61,417 nucleotides of DNA, from NCBI GenBank assembly GCA_027485615.1, contig JAIXQS010000132.1, positions 1 to 61,417 on the forward strand. The letters run 5' to 3'. A program made the translations under genes and the position numbers. The notes beneath the pieces are model-generated. The model did no database searches. It was not told where the DNA came from and was given only the letters and a program-made list of their open reading frames with translations. Below are positions 17,518 to 27,069 of this stretch, in pieces. Every line of letters begins with the position of its first letter. Position 1 is the first letter of the stretch. This stretch comes from Verrucomicrobiaceae bacterium. GTDB taxonomy: Bacteria; Verrucomicrobiota; Verrucomicrobiia; Verrucomicrobiales; Akkermansiaceae.

Positions 17518-18477
17518 TTAATTCCCGCCCCGCATCTCCGGACGGACGATGGCCGGATTGATTTTCCCGAGCGATCTCCAGAACTCCTCATCGGTCGGAT
17601 GACCGTTAAACAGGATCGCTCCGTCCGGAGAAACCAACACGACAACCGGCACGCTCTGCACGTTGAGCTGCGCGCAGATGGGATTCTTTTCGGAATCAAC
17701 GATCCATGAACCGGATAATTTCCTTCCCGTCGCGTCCAGCATGGCCTTGGCATCGGCGATCACTTTCGCGGATGTCTCGGGAAGAACCGAAGCCACCGCC
17801 ACATCGTTGGCGGACAGGTATTCGGCGGAGACCAGGAAGTCCGCGATCGTGGCTTCGCACTCTTCGCTCCAGGGAGACCAGAAGTGCAGCAGCAGCCCTT
17901 TCCTTGTTCCGATGATCGCACCGAAGTCCGTGGGCTTTCCCGTGAGCGTGTCGGTGTAGCCTTTCCCGAAATCGATGCGCACGGCCTTCATCGCATCCAT
18001 CAGGCGAATGCGGTCGATGTGCGGAGCGAAAGCGGCGCCTTGACGCGGGCTGAGCCAGAATGCCTCGGTGATGTGCCGCTTGAAGCCGTCCTTGTCACCC
18101 TTTTCGAGCGCCGCCAGCGCCTGCACGTATTCGGTCACGGCCAGCCAGTCGTCCTTGCCCGCGAAGATCTCGGAGTCATCAAGCTTGAACCGATCCTTGA
18201 GCGAGAGGAAGTCCGGAAGCAGCGCCGCGATCTCCTTGTCCTCCGCGCGATCGACATGGAAGAGGAAACGCGCCTCCAGGATCGCCTGCTCGGAAACATT
18301 CCGTGCCCGCGCTGTCTGGATGGCCTTTTGCAGCGCCTCCGGGGACTCCCTTTCGGAGAGCATTTGCTCGATGGCATCCTCCTTCGGGCTCAGCGGCGAT
18401 TCCTGGGGCTGCCCTTCCTGGGCGATGAGCGACGAGGTACCCAGCAGGAAACCGGCAAGAACAGCGCGCGGATGCAT
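17518..18477 (-). CDS. Secreted thioredoxin-fold protein (TlpA-like) lacking the CxxC pair
   Basis: 319 residues with a signal peptide (AVLAGFLLGTSSLIAQ). Residues ~20-150 are helical; residues ~170-310 form a redoxin/TlpA-like domain (LLLHFWSPWSEECEATI, VPVVVLVSPDGAILFNGHP). At the active site only one cysteine remains (WSPWSEEC), so classical disulfide exchange is unlikely. It follows the LysM lipoprotein gene by 4 bases, forming a two-gene envelope operon. Confidence 0.75.
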   Translation of the reverse strand: MHPRAVLAGFLLGTSSLIAQEGQPQESPLSPKEDAIEQMLSERESPEALQKAIQTARARNVSEQAILEARFLFHVDRAEDKEIAALLPDFLSLKDRFKLDDSEIFAGKDDWLAVTEYVQALAALEKGDKDGFKRHITEAFWLSPRQGAAFAPHIDRIRLMDAMKAVRIDFGKGYTDTLTGKPTDFGAIIGTRKGLLLHFWSPWSEECEATIADFLVSAEYLSANDVAVASVLPETSAKVIADAKAMLDATGRKLSGSWIVDSEKNPICAQLNVQSVPVVVLVSPDGAILFNGHPTDEEFWRSLGKINPAIVRPEMRGGN

Positions 18478-18481
18478 GATG

Positions 18482-18865
18482 TTATTGCGCCGGGATTTTC
18501 AGCTTCGAACCCAGCACCACGATGTCGCGTGTCATCGCGTTCGCCTGCTTGATCGCATCGATTGAGACACCGTATTTTTTTCCGATGCTCCAGAGGCTGT
18601 CCCCGCGGACAACGGTGTGGACTTTCGCAGCCGCCGCAGGAGCCGGAGCTGTGTATGCCGGAACTGACGGTGTCGTGTCCTCGTAAACGGCGGGCTGATC
18701 GTAAGCGGGGTTAACGTCCGAAGGCAGGCTTGGGGTGGCCGTCCCATCGCCGTAGTCGGGGGCGGCGTAGGGATTGGAAACGTCATAGTCTTCGAAGCCT
18801 TGGTCGGCGCAGGAGGCGAGAAGAAGGGGAAAGAGCGAGAATGCGAGGAGGTGTTTTTGGTTCAT
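18482..18865 (-). CDS. LysM-domain lipoprotein
   Basis: 127 residues. The signal LLAFSLFPLLLASC ends in a lipobox. A Pro/Tyr/Asp-rich linker (residues ~25-80) leads to one LysM domain at the C-terminus (HTVVRGDSLWSIGKKYGVS to LGSKLKIPAQ), which binds peptidoglycan sugars. Its likely job is to tether an envelope component to the wall. It is the first gene of a two-gene operon with the thioredoxin-fold protein; the 75 bases upstream must hold the promoter. Confidence 0.88.
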   Translation of the reverse strand: MNQKHLLAFSLFPLLLASCADQGFEDYDVSNPYAAPDYGDGTATPSLPSDVNPAYDQPAVYEDTTPSVPAYTAPAPAAAAKVHTVVRGDSLWSIGKKYGVSIDAIKQANAMTRDIVVLGSKLKIPAQ

Positions 18866-18940
18866 GGTGCTGTTTGTTTGATTCGCAGGGCGGTGGCAAT
18901 CACCACCTACAGGGAAAACGTTTGTCAGGGAGCCTTTTGT

Positions 18941-19753
18941 TCAAGCGGAATCATCCCGCCATCGAAAAAACTTGTCTGCGGCTGCCTCGGTGTGCGCACC
19001 GAGTTGTTCCAATGCCTCGCCCCGCAGCGCGGCGACGGCTTCCGCCACGCGCATCGCGAAGGCCGGCTCGTTGCGTTTCCCGCGCATCGGCTCGGGCGCA
19101 AGGTAGGGCGAATCCGTCTCCAGCATGAAGCTCCCGGGCGGGCATCGTTTCACCGCCTCCTTCACGAGATCCGCATTTTTAAAAGTCGCCACGCCACCGA
19201 AAGAAACGAGTCCACCCAAGCCGATCACCTTTTCCGCGAGATCCCACTCCGAAACGAAACAATGGAAGACGGCGCGGACGCGATCCGAGAACCCGGCGTA
19301 GATCCCCAGCGCGTCACCGAACGAACCCCTGCCTACGCGGTCGCGCGTGTGGATCACGATGTTCAGGCCGGAGGATGCCGCGAGCTCGAAATGTTGCCGA
19401 AGAAAATCGCGCTGCCGGTCTCTGAAATCCGTTTCCTCCCAGCCATCGGGCGCGGGATGGTAATAATCCAGGCCCGTCTCGCCGATCGCGCACACGCGTG
19501 GATCACCGGCGAATGCGGAGAGCCGTTCCACGGCGTCGTCAGGGGCATGATGCACATCGCAGGGATGAATGCCGATGGCGGCCATCACGCGGGGATGTTC
19601 CGCAAGTTTGAGATTCAGGGGAACGTCCTCCAGACAGGTTGCCAGGGTGATCATGCGACTCACTCCCGCATCCACTGCGCGCCGGATGATTTCCGCGCGC
19701 TCATCTTCCGCGAAACGAGCCGAGGCCAGATGGCAATGCGAGTCCGTGATCAT
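18941..19753 (-). CDS. tatD: TatD family metal-dependent deoxyribonuclease
   Basis: 270 residues, full length for TatD-type TIM-barrel hydrolases. The metal-binding start motif is SHCHL, followed by GIHPCDVHH, CAIGETGLDYY, and VIHTRD; the end DSPYLAPEPMRGKRNEP is diagnostic. These enzymes act as 3'-5' DNases with roles in DNA repair. The start codon overlaps the stop of trpF by 4 bases (ATGA), so it is translationally coupled to it. Confidence 0.92.
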   Translation of the reverse strand: MITDSHCHLASARFAEDERAEIIRRAVDAGVSRMITLATCLEDVPLNLKLAEHPRVMAAIGIHPCDVHHAPDDAVERLSAFAGDPRVCAIGETGLDYYHPAPDGWEETDFRDRQRDFLRQHFELAASSGLNIVIHTRDRVGRGSFGDALGIYAGFSDRVRAVFHCFVSEWDLAEKVIGLGGLVSFGGVATFKNADLVKEAVKRCPPGSFMLETDSPYLAPEPMRGKRNEPAFAMRVAEAVAALRGEALEQLGAHTEAAADKFFRWRDDSA

Positions 19754-20400
19754 CTTTCAGGAACGCATGCCTCCAACAACGCGGCGACCTTTCCAAAATC
19801 CTTCACACCCGGCGAGACCTCCGCACCCGAAGCCACATCGAGCGCGACCGGGCGAACCTCCCCGACCGCCTGCCCTGCATTCTCCGGCGTGATCCCGCCT
19901 GCCAGTATCATCGGGATGGCGGGGTGCCTTTTCCCAAACGCGTTTGCGAGACCCCAATCGAACGTCTCACCTGTGCCGCCAAAAACCTTCGGCGCATGCG
20001 CGTCCAGCAACACCGCATCGGAACCGTAGCTTCCGGCCACATCGATATCGGAAACATCCCTCACGCCCACCGCCTTGATGACCGGAATGCCTGCCTTGAC
20101 GAATCCACCGACATGCTCCGGCGTCTCGTCGCCGTGCAGCTGCACCACATCGATCATACCCTCCCCATAAAGCCGATAGGGCAGGTCGCCTGACTCGTTC
20201 ACGAAAACACCGACGCGCAGGATGCCGCCCGCAAGTTCTTTCATCCAGAGGTTGGGTCGGGGATCAAGGTACCTCTTCGAAAGCGGCCAGAAATTGAATC
20301 CGACGGCATGGACGCCCATCGCTGCCAGCTTTTCGGCGTCAGATCGCATCGTCACGCCGCATATCTTCAGCGATGTCCGATTGCTGCCTAAAAACTCCAT
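19750..20400 (-). CDS. trpF: Phosphoribosylanthranilate isomerase
   Basis: 216 residues from the ATG at 20400 (MEFLGSNRTSLKICG); the longer upstream frame is out of family. TrpF catalyses the third step of tryptophan synthesis. Key motifs: LKICGVT with the catalytic Cys, VQLHGDE, and VLLDAHAPKVFGGTGETFDW containing the catalytic Asp. ILAGGITPEN and ALDVASGAE complete the phosphate-binding site. No other trp genes are nearby. Confidence 0.94.
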   Translation of the reverse strand: MEFLGSNRTSLKICGVTMRSDAEKLAAMGVHAVGFNFWPLSKRYLDPRPNLWMKELAGGILRVGVFVNESGDLPYRLYGEGMIDVVQLHGDETPEHVGGFVKAGIPVIKAVGVRDVSDIDVAGSYGSDAVLLDAHAPKVFGGTGETFDWGLANAFGKRHPAIPMILAGGITPENAGQAVGEVRPVALDVASGAEVSPGVKDFGKVAALLEACVPER

Positions 20401-20573
20401 GTATTTCACTGCCGCTACCTCTCCACAGCGGATATGGCATTGCAAGCTGCCAAAACCCGAAAATCGATCTAGCCAAACCTTGAAAGATTCTCCAGCGTTT
20501 GGGAGTAAACCCAACTTTACACAGATAATAACAACTTCAGATGTTTTCCCCGAACCTTCCCATACCAGGCACC

Positions 20574-21863
20574 ATGCGCACAAAGATCCCCTCAGCCGGT
20601 CTTTTCACCTCCCACAGGAAAAACCTCTGCTCACTGCTCGATCCGCGCGCGATGGCCATCGTGCAGTCGAACGACATCCAGCCGACCAATGCGGATGCCT
20701 CCCAGCCTTTCAAGCAGAGCAGCGACCTTTTCTACCTTACCGGTGTCGCGCAGGAGGAAACGGCGCTCATCCTTTTTCCGGAGGCGCGGGAGCCGGAAGA
20801 CCGTGAGATCCTTTTTCTCCGCGAATCGAACGACCACATCGCGGTGTGGGAGGGAGCCAAGCTGACGAAGCAGCAGGCAAGGGAAAGAACCGGCGTGGCT
20901 CGCATCGAGTGGACCTCGGAATTCGACGGCATCGTGAACCGCCTCATGCCCCAGGCCGAGTCCGTTTACCTCCCGACAAATGAGCACCCGCGCGGCGACC
21001 TAGCTTTTGGCACGAAATCATTGCGCTTCGCGAGAGAGTGTCAGGCGCGCTTCCCGCTGCACACCTACCGCCGCCTCGCCCCCCTGATCTACGGGCTGCG
21101 CTCCATCAAATCGGATGAGGAAGTCGAGTTCACCCAGATCGCCTGCGATATCACCGAGGCGGGTTTCCGCCGCGTGCTCGGCTTCGTCGAGCCCGGTGTC
21201 GGCGAATGGGAGGTCGAGGCCGAGTTCATCCATGAGTTTATCAAGCGCGGCTCGCACGGCTTCGCCTACGGCCCCATCATTGCGGGCGGGCTGAACGCGT
21301 GCATCCTTCATTACACACCCAACGACCAAATACTTGAGGACGGCGATCTGCTGCTTCTCGATGTCGCCGCCGAATACGGCGGTTGGAACGCGGACATGAC
21401 CCGCACGATCCCCGTTTCCGGAAAATTCACGCCGCGCCAGAAGGACGTTTACAATGCCGTGCTACGCATGGTGCGTTACGCGGATTCCATCCTGCGTCCG
21501 GGCATATTCATCGCGGATTTCCAGAAAATGGTCGTCGCCCAGATGGACAAGGAACTCATCGGACTCGGGCTCTACACCGCCGAGGAGGCCGCCGCCGCCC
21601 CCAAGGACAAGCCGCTCGTGAAGAAATACTACATGCACGGCACATCCCATCACCTGGGTCTCGATGTGCACGACGTATCGCCCTCCAACCAGGCCGTCGC
21701 ACCGGGTATGATTTTCACCATCGAGCCGGGCATCTACATCCCCGAGGAAAGGATGGGCGTCCGCCTCGAGAACGATTACCTCATCGGAGAGGACGGCAAC
21801 ATCGACCTCATGGCGAACATCCCCATCGAGGCCGACGAGATCGAGGCATTGATGGCGAAATGA
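20574..21863 (+). CDS. pepP: Xaa-Pro aminopeptidase (M24, PepP type)
   Basis: 429 residues from the ATG at 20574; an in-frame ATG at 20541 adds 11 residues. The N-terminal AMP_N domain (SSDLFYLTGVAQEETALILF) is followed by the pita-bread fold. The dinuclear metal ligands are seen in LLDVAAEYGGWNADMTRT (two Asp), GTSHHLGLDVHD (His), TIEPGIYI (Glu) and VRLENDYL (Glu). It removes N-terminal residues before proline. Transcribed alone, divergently from trpF-tatD. Confidence 0.92.
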   Translation: MRTKIPSAGLFTSHRKNLCSLLDPRAMAIVQSNDIQPTNADASQPFKQSSDLFYLTGVAQEETALILFPEAREPEDREILFLRESNDHIAVWEGAKLTKQQARERTGVARIEWTSEFDGIVNRLMPQAESVYLPTNEHPRGDLAFGTKSLRFARECQARFPLHTYRRLAPLIYGLRSIKSDEEVEFTQIACDITEAGFRRVLGFVEPGVGEWEVEAEFIHEFIKRGSHGFAYGPIIAGGLNACILHYTPNDQILEDGDLLLLDVAAEYGGWNADMTRTIPVSGKFTPRQKDVYNAVLRMVRYADSILRPGIFIADFQKMVVAQMDKELIGLGLYTAEEAAAAPKDKPLVKKYYMHGTSHHLGLDVHDVSPSNQAVAPGMIFTIEPGIYIPEERMGVRLENDYLIGEDGNIDLMANIPIEADEIEALMAK

Positions 21864-21865
21864 GC

Positions 21866-24064
21866 TCACTCACCTTGCGGGAAAATTTCCACAAGGGGGG
21901 TTTCGGTTTTTTCGTCCATCCATCTCTCCAAGGCGGCCCTCATCGGCGCAACGACATCCGGGTTGGTTGGTGCGACATCCACCTCGCTATACGCATCGGG
22001 TTGTCTTGAAAAGAGCGCGAAGTGACGCCCGCCATCAGCGGTAGGTGTGCAGATCAGTTTCCATTTCTCCGTCATGAGGCATCTCTGCTTGGCATTCACC
22101 AAGGGTTCCTCGAACTCGTCCCTGAGGACGAACTGATAGTTGAAGGAATCGTCGATGAAATTCATCCGGTCCATCGGCGGAAGCTTCGGGCGCTCTATGC
22201 CCGGCACCCGGAACTGGACGAAGGGAAACCCGGTCTCGCCGTAAAATGCGCGCGCGGCGGGCTTTTCGGTGCCGTTCAACCATCCCGCGAAGCTTTTGCC
22301 CTCCCATGAATCCGGTTTGGGCGCCCCCAGCAGATCCGCGATTGTCGGCGCAATGTCGATCATCCTCACCTGCGAGGCGATCCTGGCCGCCTCAGCTCCG
22401 GGCACATGGAAAAGCAGCGGCACATGGTTGCCTCTTGCGGCTCCGTTGAAAGTGAGTCCGTGCCCCAAGGTTACGCCTTCCTCGTAGAGGTTGTCGCCGT
22501 GGTCGGCGGTGATGATCACGATGGTGTTCTCCGCGAGGCCGCGCTCCTTCAGCTCGTCGAGGACCATGCCCACGTTGTGATCGAACTGCCGGGTGCAGCC
22601 GTCATATAGGTCGCGGATCTGCCGGATTTCCCTTTCGGGCAGTGCCTTCCACTTGTTCTCCAGATCTGTCCCGCCGATGAACGAGTCGATGTCGAAATCC
22701 ACGCCGCTTTTGTTAGGCCCCGAGTAACCGGGATCCGCGAACATGCTGTTGTAAGGCTCCGGGCTGCGGTAGGGCAGGTGGTTGCAGGAATAGAACACGT
22801 GCCAAAAGAACGGCCTGCCGCTTTCCGAAACCGCGCCCAGCCGTTTCCTGACGCGGTCGGTCACGACCTCGGGCGTCACGAACTGGGCGAAGGAACCGAG
22901 CTGGGGGAACACCGCGTATCCCGCCGGATGATCGAAATACAGCGGGATCACGAAGTGCGCCATCACCACCGCCTGGCTCATGTAGATCTTGAAATTGTCA
23001 AAGCTGGATACGGAAACATGTTCGAAGCCCAGCGGCATCATTTCGAAATATCCCGCGCACCAATCCCCGAACACGGCAGTGTCGTAGCCTTTTTCCGCAA
23101 GCACCTTCGCCAACGGCCGGACGCGCGATTTCACACCTTCCAGCGTCTCCGCATCCGGATACATGTGCCGGAAACCGTGCGTGTGCGGATACGACGATGA
23201 CATCAGCGTTGTCCCCGACTCGAGCGTCGAGGCGATCGGCGTGAAACAGTTCTCCAGGTTCACCGACCGCGATGCCAGGGCATCGATCCTCGGCGAAACA
23301 CCCGCAGCCGCCGGGCCATCCGTCCGCCGGGGGCGGTAGCCGGTGTAGCCGAGACGGTCGCCGCGAAGGGAATCGGAACCGATGAGGATCACGTTCGGCT
23401 GCCTTTCCCCCTTCGCGTCCACCGCGGCGGCGATCTTTCGCTCCGGCTTGCCGATCTGCCAAAATACGAATGCCGCAAGCACGCAAACGCACGAGAACGT
23501 CACCGTCCGGCTTTTCCTCGAAAGGTTGCTCCAATACCACCAGGCGAGGTAAACCAGGATACCCGCCGGCAGCCCCTTGAAGAGCAGGAAAAAAACCATC
23601 GGCTTGGCCGCATCCGGCACAACGTTCAGGATCTCGAAATACCAATGGCCGTATTTCGCGTCGTCCAGAAAATAGGGCCGCGTCTCCACCAGCCTCAGAA
23701 CGAAAAATCCGTGCACAGCAAACGCACCGAGAATCGCCAGAAGCACCTTGTGCCAGAAAACGCGCAGCGCGAAGCGACCGCACAAGTCCGAGACGAAAGG
23801 CGCAAGGATGATCGCGAAGAGAACCGCAAGGATCACGTAAGCGAAGAGCACATGGACGTTCTGCCAGATCAGGAAATCCAGGTATTTGTCCCGCGCCAGC
23901 GCGCTGAACTTGTTCTCCATCCTCCCGGAGGTCTGCCCGAGCTTCACCAGCGCCGCGGCGTATTGGAAAAGGAAAAACACCGCCGAGCCTGTCAGCGCTG
24001 CGCCCAAACCCACCGGGCAGCGGGAAGTCGCTTGCGCTTTTTCCAAACCATCCTCTCCTGTCAA
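21866..24064 (-). CDS. Membrane-anchored alkaline-phosphatase-superfamily protein (sulfatase/phosphoethanolamine-transferase-like)
   Basis: 732 residues: about five transmembrane helices in the first ~210, then a sulfatase-fold domain beginning NVILIGSDSLRGDRLGYTG. The metal site is visible in ITADHGDNLYEEG and TLGHGL. The sulfatase signature C/SxPxR, which is turned into formylglycine, is replaced by TLESG (before TTLMSSSYPHTHG), so the nucleophile would be a Thr, as in lipid or lipopolysaccharide phospho-transferases. That argues for an envelope-modifying transferase over a true sulfatase. The start overlaps the upstream gene by 4 bases (ATGA). Confidence 0.8.
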   Translation of the reverse strand: MTGEDGLEKAQATSRCPVGLGAALTGSAVFFLFQYAAALVKLGQTSGRMENKFSALARDKYLDFLIWQNVHVLFAYVILAVLFAIILAPFVSDLCGRFALRVFWHKVLLAILGAFAVHGFFVLRLVETRPYFLDDAKYGHWYFEILNVVPDAAKPMVFFLLFKGLPAGILVYLAWWYWSNLSRKSRTVTFSCVCVLAAFVFWQIGKPERKIAAAVDAKGERQPNVILIGSDSLRGDRLGYTGYRPRRTDGPAAAGVSPRIDALASRSVNLENCFTPIASTLESGTTLMSSSYPHTHGFRHMYPDAETLEGVKSRVRPLAKVLAEKGYDTAVFGDWCAGYFEMMPLGFEHVSVSSFDNFKIYMSQAVVMAHFVIPLYFDHPAGYAVFPQLGSFAQFVTPEVVTDRVRKRLGAVSESGRPFFWHVFYSCNHLPYRSPEPYNSMFADPGYSGPNKSGVDFDIDSFIGGTDLENKWKALPEREIRQIRDLYDGCTRQFDHNVGMVLDELKERGLAENTIVIITADHGDNLYEEGVTLGHGLTFNGAARGNHVPLLFHVPGAEAARIASQVRMIDIAPTIADLLGAPKPDSWEGKSFAGWLNGTEKPAARAFYGETGFPFVQFRVPGIERPKLPPMDRMNFIDDSFNYQFVLRDEFEEPLVNAKQRCLMTEKWKLICTPTADGGRHFALFSRQPDAYSEVDVAPTNPDVVAPMRAALERWMDEKTETPLVEIFPQGE

Positions 24065-25170
24065 GGCTCACCCTCCTGTGGATAATCTTCGAAAAACCAT
24101 CTCGGGCTCACGATTTCCTTGATCACAACCCCGTGCGGCGACTTGAGCCCCTGAGGAATGTGCAGGCGTAGCAACATGGACAGGGTCTCGCCTTCCTTGC
24201 CGGCGGTTAACTCATCCATCCTGAGGCCTAAACCCCGCTCTCGCGGCACATAGCCGAAGAGCACCTCTTCCCCGCGGAGCGCCGTTAGCCGATAACAATC
24301 GAAGGCTTTCGAATCGGAAAACTCATGGCTATGGAACCGATCCTTCTCAACATAAACCCGGAAGTCCCCCGTGTATCCGCCCGGTCTTTTTTTCGCAAAT
24401 TCGTCCCATGCCATTGGCTGGTAGCAAACGAAGGTTTCCCAATCCACTCTCGCCTCCTTGACCGATACCGACTCCAACATCAGCTGCGTTCGCTGGTTTC
24501 CTTCCAACTCGCAGGAAACCATCCAGTATGAGGCGCGATTATCAATAGTCAGCGGCTCCAAAGTGAGAAAGTTCTTGATGCGCACCGGCTTGGGCGCGGA
24601 TTCCGCATAGAAGCCCTCCATCAACGGGCGCACCCTTTCGGGATGGCGAACGTAGCGGAGCATTTCCTCCACCGATCTCGAGTTGAAAAAATCACGGACT
24701 GCACCCTCGATGGTGCTCACCTGGGTCTCTGCATCGATCTCTTCTTGGTTCTCTTCGTCCATGATAGACTGAGTCTCTCTTGCCAACATTGCGCTCTCCT
24801 CGCCCGCTTTGTTCAGATTCGCGAGTGACCATAGGATAGCCGCAGAAAACACGCACGCCACGAGCGCAACCCAGCCCCATGCAAAGGTGCGATCAGGAGC
24901 CTCCCCCGAGTCCCAGGAATCCTCCATCACTTGGACATCTCTCTCGATCAGCGAACCCACATCCGGTTCGATCGAACGGATCCTTACATCCTCCTTTCCG
25001 GAGGGATTAAGCGGAAGGTCAGGGCTGGTCCTCTCGCCCAGCCGAACGAGTGGCAATTCCTCCATCTCCTCGACCGCGTCTTTGCCCAGGCGCACGAAGC
25101 GGATGTTGGATTCGGCGTCCTCATCCACCGGCCTCAACTCATTCTTCTGTTTTTCCTTATCCTTTGCCAT
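24061..25170 (-). CDS. Single-pass membrane hypothetical protein
   Basis: 369 residues from MAKDKEKQKNEL (a start 10 codons upstream is possible). About 105 acidic, soluble residues precede one transmembrane helix (WGWVALVACVFSAAILWSLA). The outer part contains a domain with IKNFLTLEPL, ASYWMVSCELEGNQRTQL and FVCYQPMAWDEFAKKRPG, of a kind seen in PVC genomes but uncharacterised. It overlaps the sulfatase-like gene by 4 bases, so the two are probably made together. Function unknown. Confidence 0.7.
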   Translation of the reverse strand: MAKDKEKQKNELRPVDEDAESNIRFVRLGKDAVEEMEELPLVRLGERTSPDLPLNPSGKEDVRIRSIEPDVGSLIERDVQVMEDSWDSGEAPDRTFAWGWVALVACVFSAAILWSLANLNKAGEESAMLARETQSIMDEENQEEIDAETQVSTIEGAVRDFFNSRSVEEMLRYVRHPERVRPLMEGFYAESAPKPVRIKNFLTLEPLTIDNRASYWMVSCELEGNQRTQLMLESVSVKEARVDWETFVCYQPMAWDEFAKKRPGGYTGDFRVYVEKDRFHSHEFSDSKAFDCYRLTALRGEEVLFGYVPRERGLGLRMDELTAGKEGETLSMLLRLHIPQGLKSPHGVVIKEIVSPRWFFEDYPQEGEP

Positions 25171-25248
25171 GGGCGAAGCAAGGAAAGCAGAAATGCCCAT
25201 AGACGCAACGCTTGGTTGTCACGTAAAGTCGCTCCGGGAAAGCAATCC

Positions 25249-26367
25249 ATGCCAGAGAAACCGAGAATCCTCATCCTCACCGCCGCCTTCGGCGAAGGCC
25301 ACAACAGCGCCGCGCGCAACCTGTCCCTCGCGCTCAAGGCAATGGGCGCCGAAACCCGCGTCGCCGATCCCTGCGTGCTCTCCATGCCGAACTCCACCGC
25401 CCTGATGCAGTGGGGTTACCGCCTCGTCACCACCCATTTCCCCCGCGTCTGGGAGGCGATTTACCGTGGTACCGACGAGTGCGACTTCTCCCGACCCGAC
25501 ATCCCGCTGATGCGTCACCCGGAGAGTTATCTCGAAGGCCTCGTCGGCGAATACAAGCCCCACGCCATCGCCTGCACATACCCGATCTACCCCTATTTTC
25601 TCGAACGGAATTTCAAGGAAACCGGCCGTCGCCTCCCCGTCTTCACCGTCGTCACCGACTCCATCGAGATCAACGCGTCATGGCTTCGCGCGCCCACCGA
25701 CCATTTTCTTGTCAGCGATCAGACGACGCTCGAAACGATGCGCTGCTGGGGCATCCCCGGTGAAAAAATCACCGACACCGGCTTCCCCGTGAACCCGGCT
25801 TTCTCGGAACTCAACCCCGTAGCGGCGGATGACTCCTGCACACCCTTCCGCATCCTCTATTTCCCCACCGCCAAGAAACCCTTCGTCCGCCGCCACAGCC
25901 GCGCCCTGCTCGACGCCTCGCCCGATGTGCACCTCACCATCGTCATGGGGAAAAACTTCCGCCTCCTGCAATCCCGCGCCCGCGAGATCAAGGCCGCTTA
26001 CCCCGGCCGCGTCCGCCTGCTCGGATGGACGCGGAAAGTCCCGCAGCTCCTCAACAAGCACCACCTCGTCGTCGGCAAGGCCGGCGGTGCCACCGTCCAC
26101 GAGGCCATCTCCGCCCGCTGCCCCATGCTCATCCATCACCTCGTTCCCGGCCAAGAGGAGGGAAACCTCCGCCTCCTCCAGCAGCTTGGCGCGGGAGATC
26201 TCGCCGAGAACCCCAAAGATCTTACCGAAGCCATCACCCACATGCTAGCGAACCGCGCCGCGAAATGGCGCTCCATGAAAGCCGCCCTCGCCGCCCACAA
26301 CCGCAACGACGGAGCCATCACCGCTGCCCAATTCATCCTATCCAACCTCGAGAATCACCGTCCGTGA
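25249..26367 (+). CDS. Glycosyltransferase of the MGDG synthase/UgtP type (GT28)
   Basis: 372 residues from the ATG at 25249; the frame is open further upstream but the family start MPEKPRILILTAAFGEGHNSAA is clear. The N-terminal MGDG-synthase domain binds the lipid acceptor, and the C-terminal half (VVGKAGGATVHEAISARCP, HHLVPGQEEGN) is the UDP-sugar site. It likely transfers a hexose to diacylglycerol at the inner membrane. The stop overlaps the GTG start of the next gene, so both are coupled. Confidence 0.86.
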   Translation: MPEKPRILILTAAFGEGHNSAARNLSLALKAMGAETRVADPCVLSMPNSTALMQWGYRLVTTHFPRVWEAIYRGTDECDFSRPDIPLMRHPESYLEGLVGEYKPHAIACTYPIYPYFLERNFKETGRRLPVFTVVTDSIEINASWLRAPTDHFLVSDQTTLETMRCWGIPGEKITDTGFPVNPAFSELNPVAADDSCTPFRILYFPTAKKPFVRRHSRALLDASPDVHLTIVMGKNFRLLQSRAREIKAAYPGRVRLLGWTRKVPQLLNKHHLVVGKAGGATVHEAISARCPMLIHHLVPGQEEGNLRLLQQLGAGDLAENPKDLTEAITHMLANRAAKWRSMKAALAAHNRNDGAITAAQFILSNLENHRP

Positions 26368-26996
26368 ATACCCAATCTCCAATATCCAATATCCAATCTC
26401 TTTCCTTCCTCTTCGACATCGGCAAAGTCCTCCTCGATTTCGATTTCGAGGCTTCGCTGAAAACCTTCCTCCCGCCCGGTCACCCCGATCCCGCGTCCGC
26501 CCTTTCCGAACTCCTCGCGAAAAAGGACGAGTTCGAGACCGGCCGTATCTCCGTCTCCGATTACACCGACTGGGCGCTCGCCACCCTCCGTTCCACCGCG
26601 TCGCACGATGATTTCCACCACGCCTGGCGGCACATCTTCACGCCGAACGAACCCATGTGGGAAACCGTCCGCGCCCTCCACGCAGCCGGCCACCGCCTCA
26701 TCCTCTTCTCCAACACCAACGCCATCCACTGCCCCTGGGTCTTCGAGGCCTACCCCGAGTTCTCCCTCTTCCACGGCGCCATCCTCTCCTATGAGGTCGA
26801 TTCCATCAAGCCCGAGCCGGAAATCTACCAACACGCCATCGAGAAATACTCCCTCACTCCCGCGGAAACCCTCTACATCGACGACCTCCCCGCCAACATC
26901 GCCACCGGCAACCAATTCGCCCTCCGTACCCACCAATACCACCTCGACAACCACCAAGCCTTCGAACACTGGCTCACGAAGCAACTCTCCCAGTAA
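26364..26996 (+). CDS. HAD family hydrolase (subfamily IA)
   Basis: 210 residues starting at a GTG that overlaps the previous stop (GTGA). HAD motifs are in order: FLFDIGKVLLDFD (the first nucleophile Asp kept), ILFSNTNAIH (motif II), SIKPEPEIYQHAIEK (Lys) and LYIDDLPANI (acidic pair). Small-molecule phosphatases of this group often act on sugar phosphates; the coupling to a glycolipid glycosyltransferase hints at such a substrate, but this is inference. The first codons carry a low-complexity aatatccaat repeat. Confidence 0.86.
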   Translation: MNTQSPISNIQSLSFLFDIGKVLLDFDFEASLKTFLPPGHPDPASALSELLAKKDEFETGRISVSDYTDWALATLRSTASHDDFHHAWRHIFTPNEPMWETVRALHAAGHRLILFSNTNAIHCPWVFEAYPEFSLFHGAILSYEVDSIKPEPEIYQHAIEKYSLTPAETLYIDDLPANIATGNQFALRTHQYHLDNHQAFEHWLTKQLSQ

Positions 26997-27002
26997 CCGT
27001 GG

Positions 27003-27050
27003 CTGGGACTTGTAGTCCCAGTCCGTAGTGAGGATTTGTAGTCCCCACTA
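27003..27050. repeat. Two tandem imperfect palindromes around the core ttgtagtccc
   Basis: Copy one is a perfect 8-bp stem, ctgggact/agtcccag, with a 3-base loop (27003-27021). Copy two (27026-27050) repeats the core with an imperfect stem (tagtg...cacta). They fill the gap between the HAD gene and thiG, like REP-type intergenic palindromes. Confidence 0.6.
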
Positions 27051-27069
27051 ACAATCGACACATCCACCC

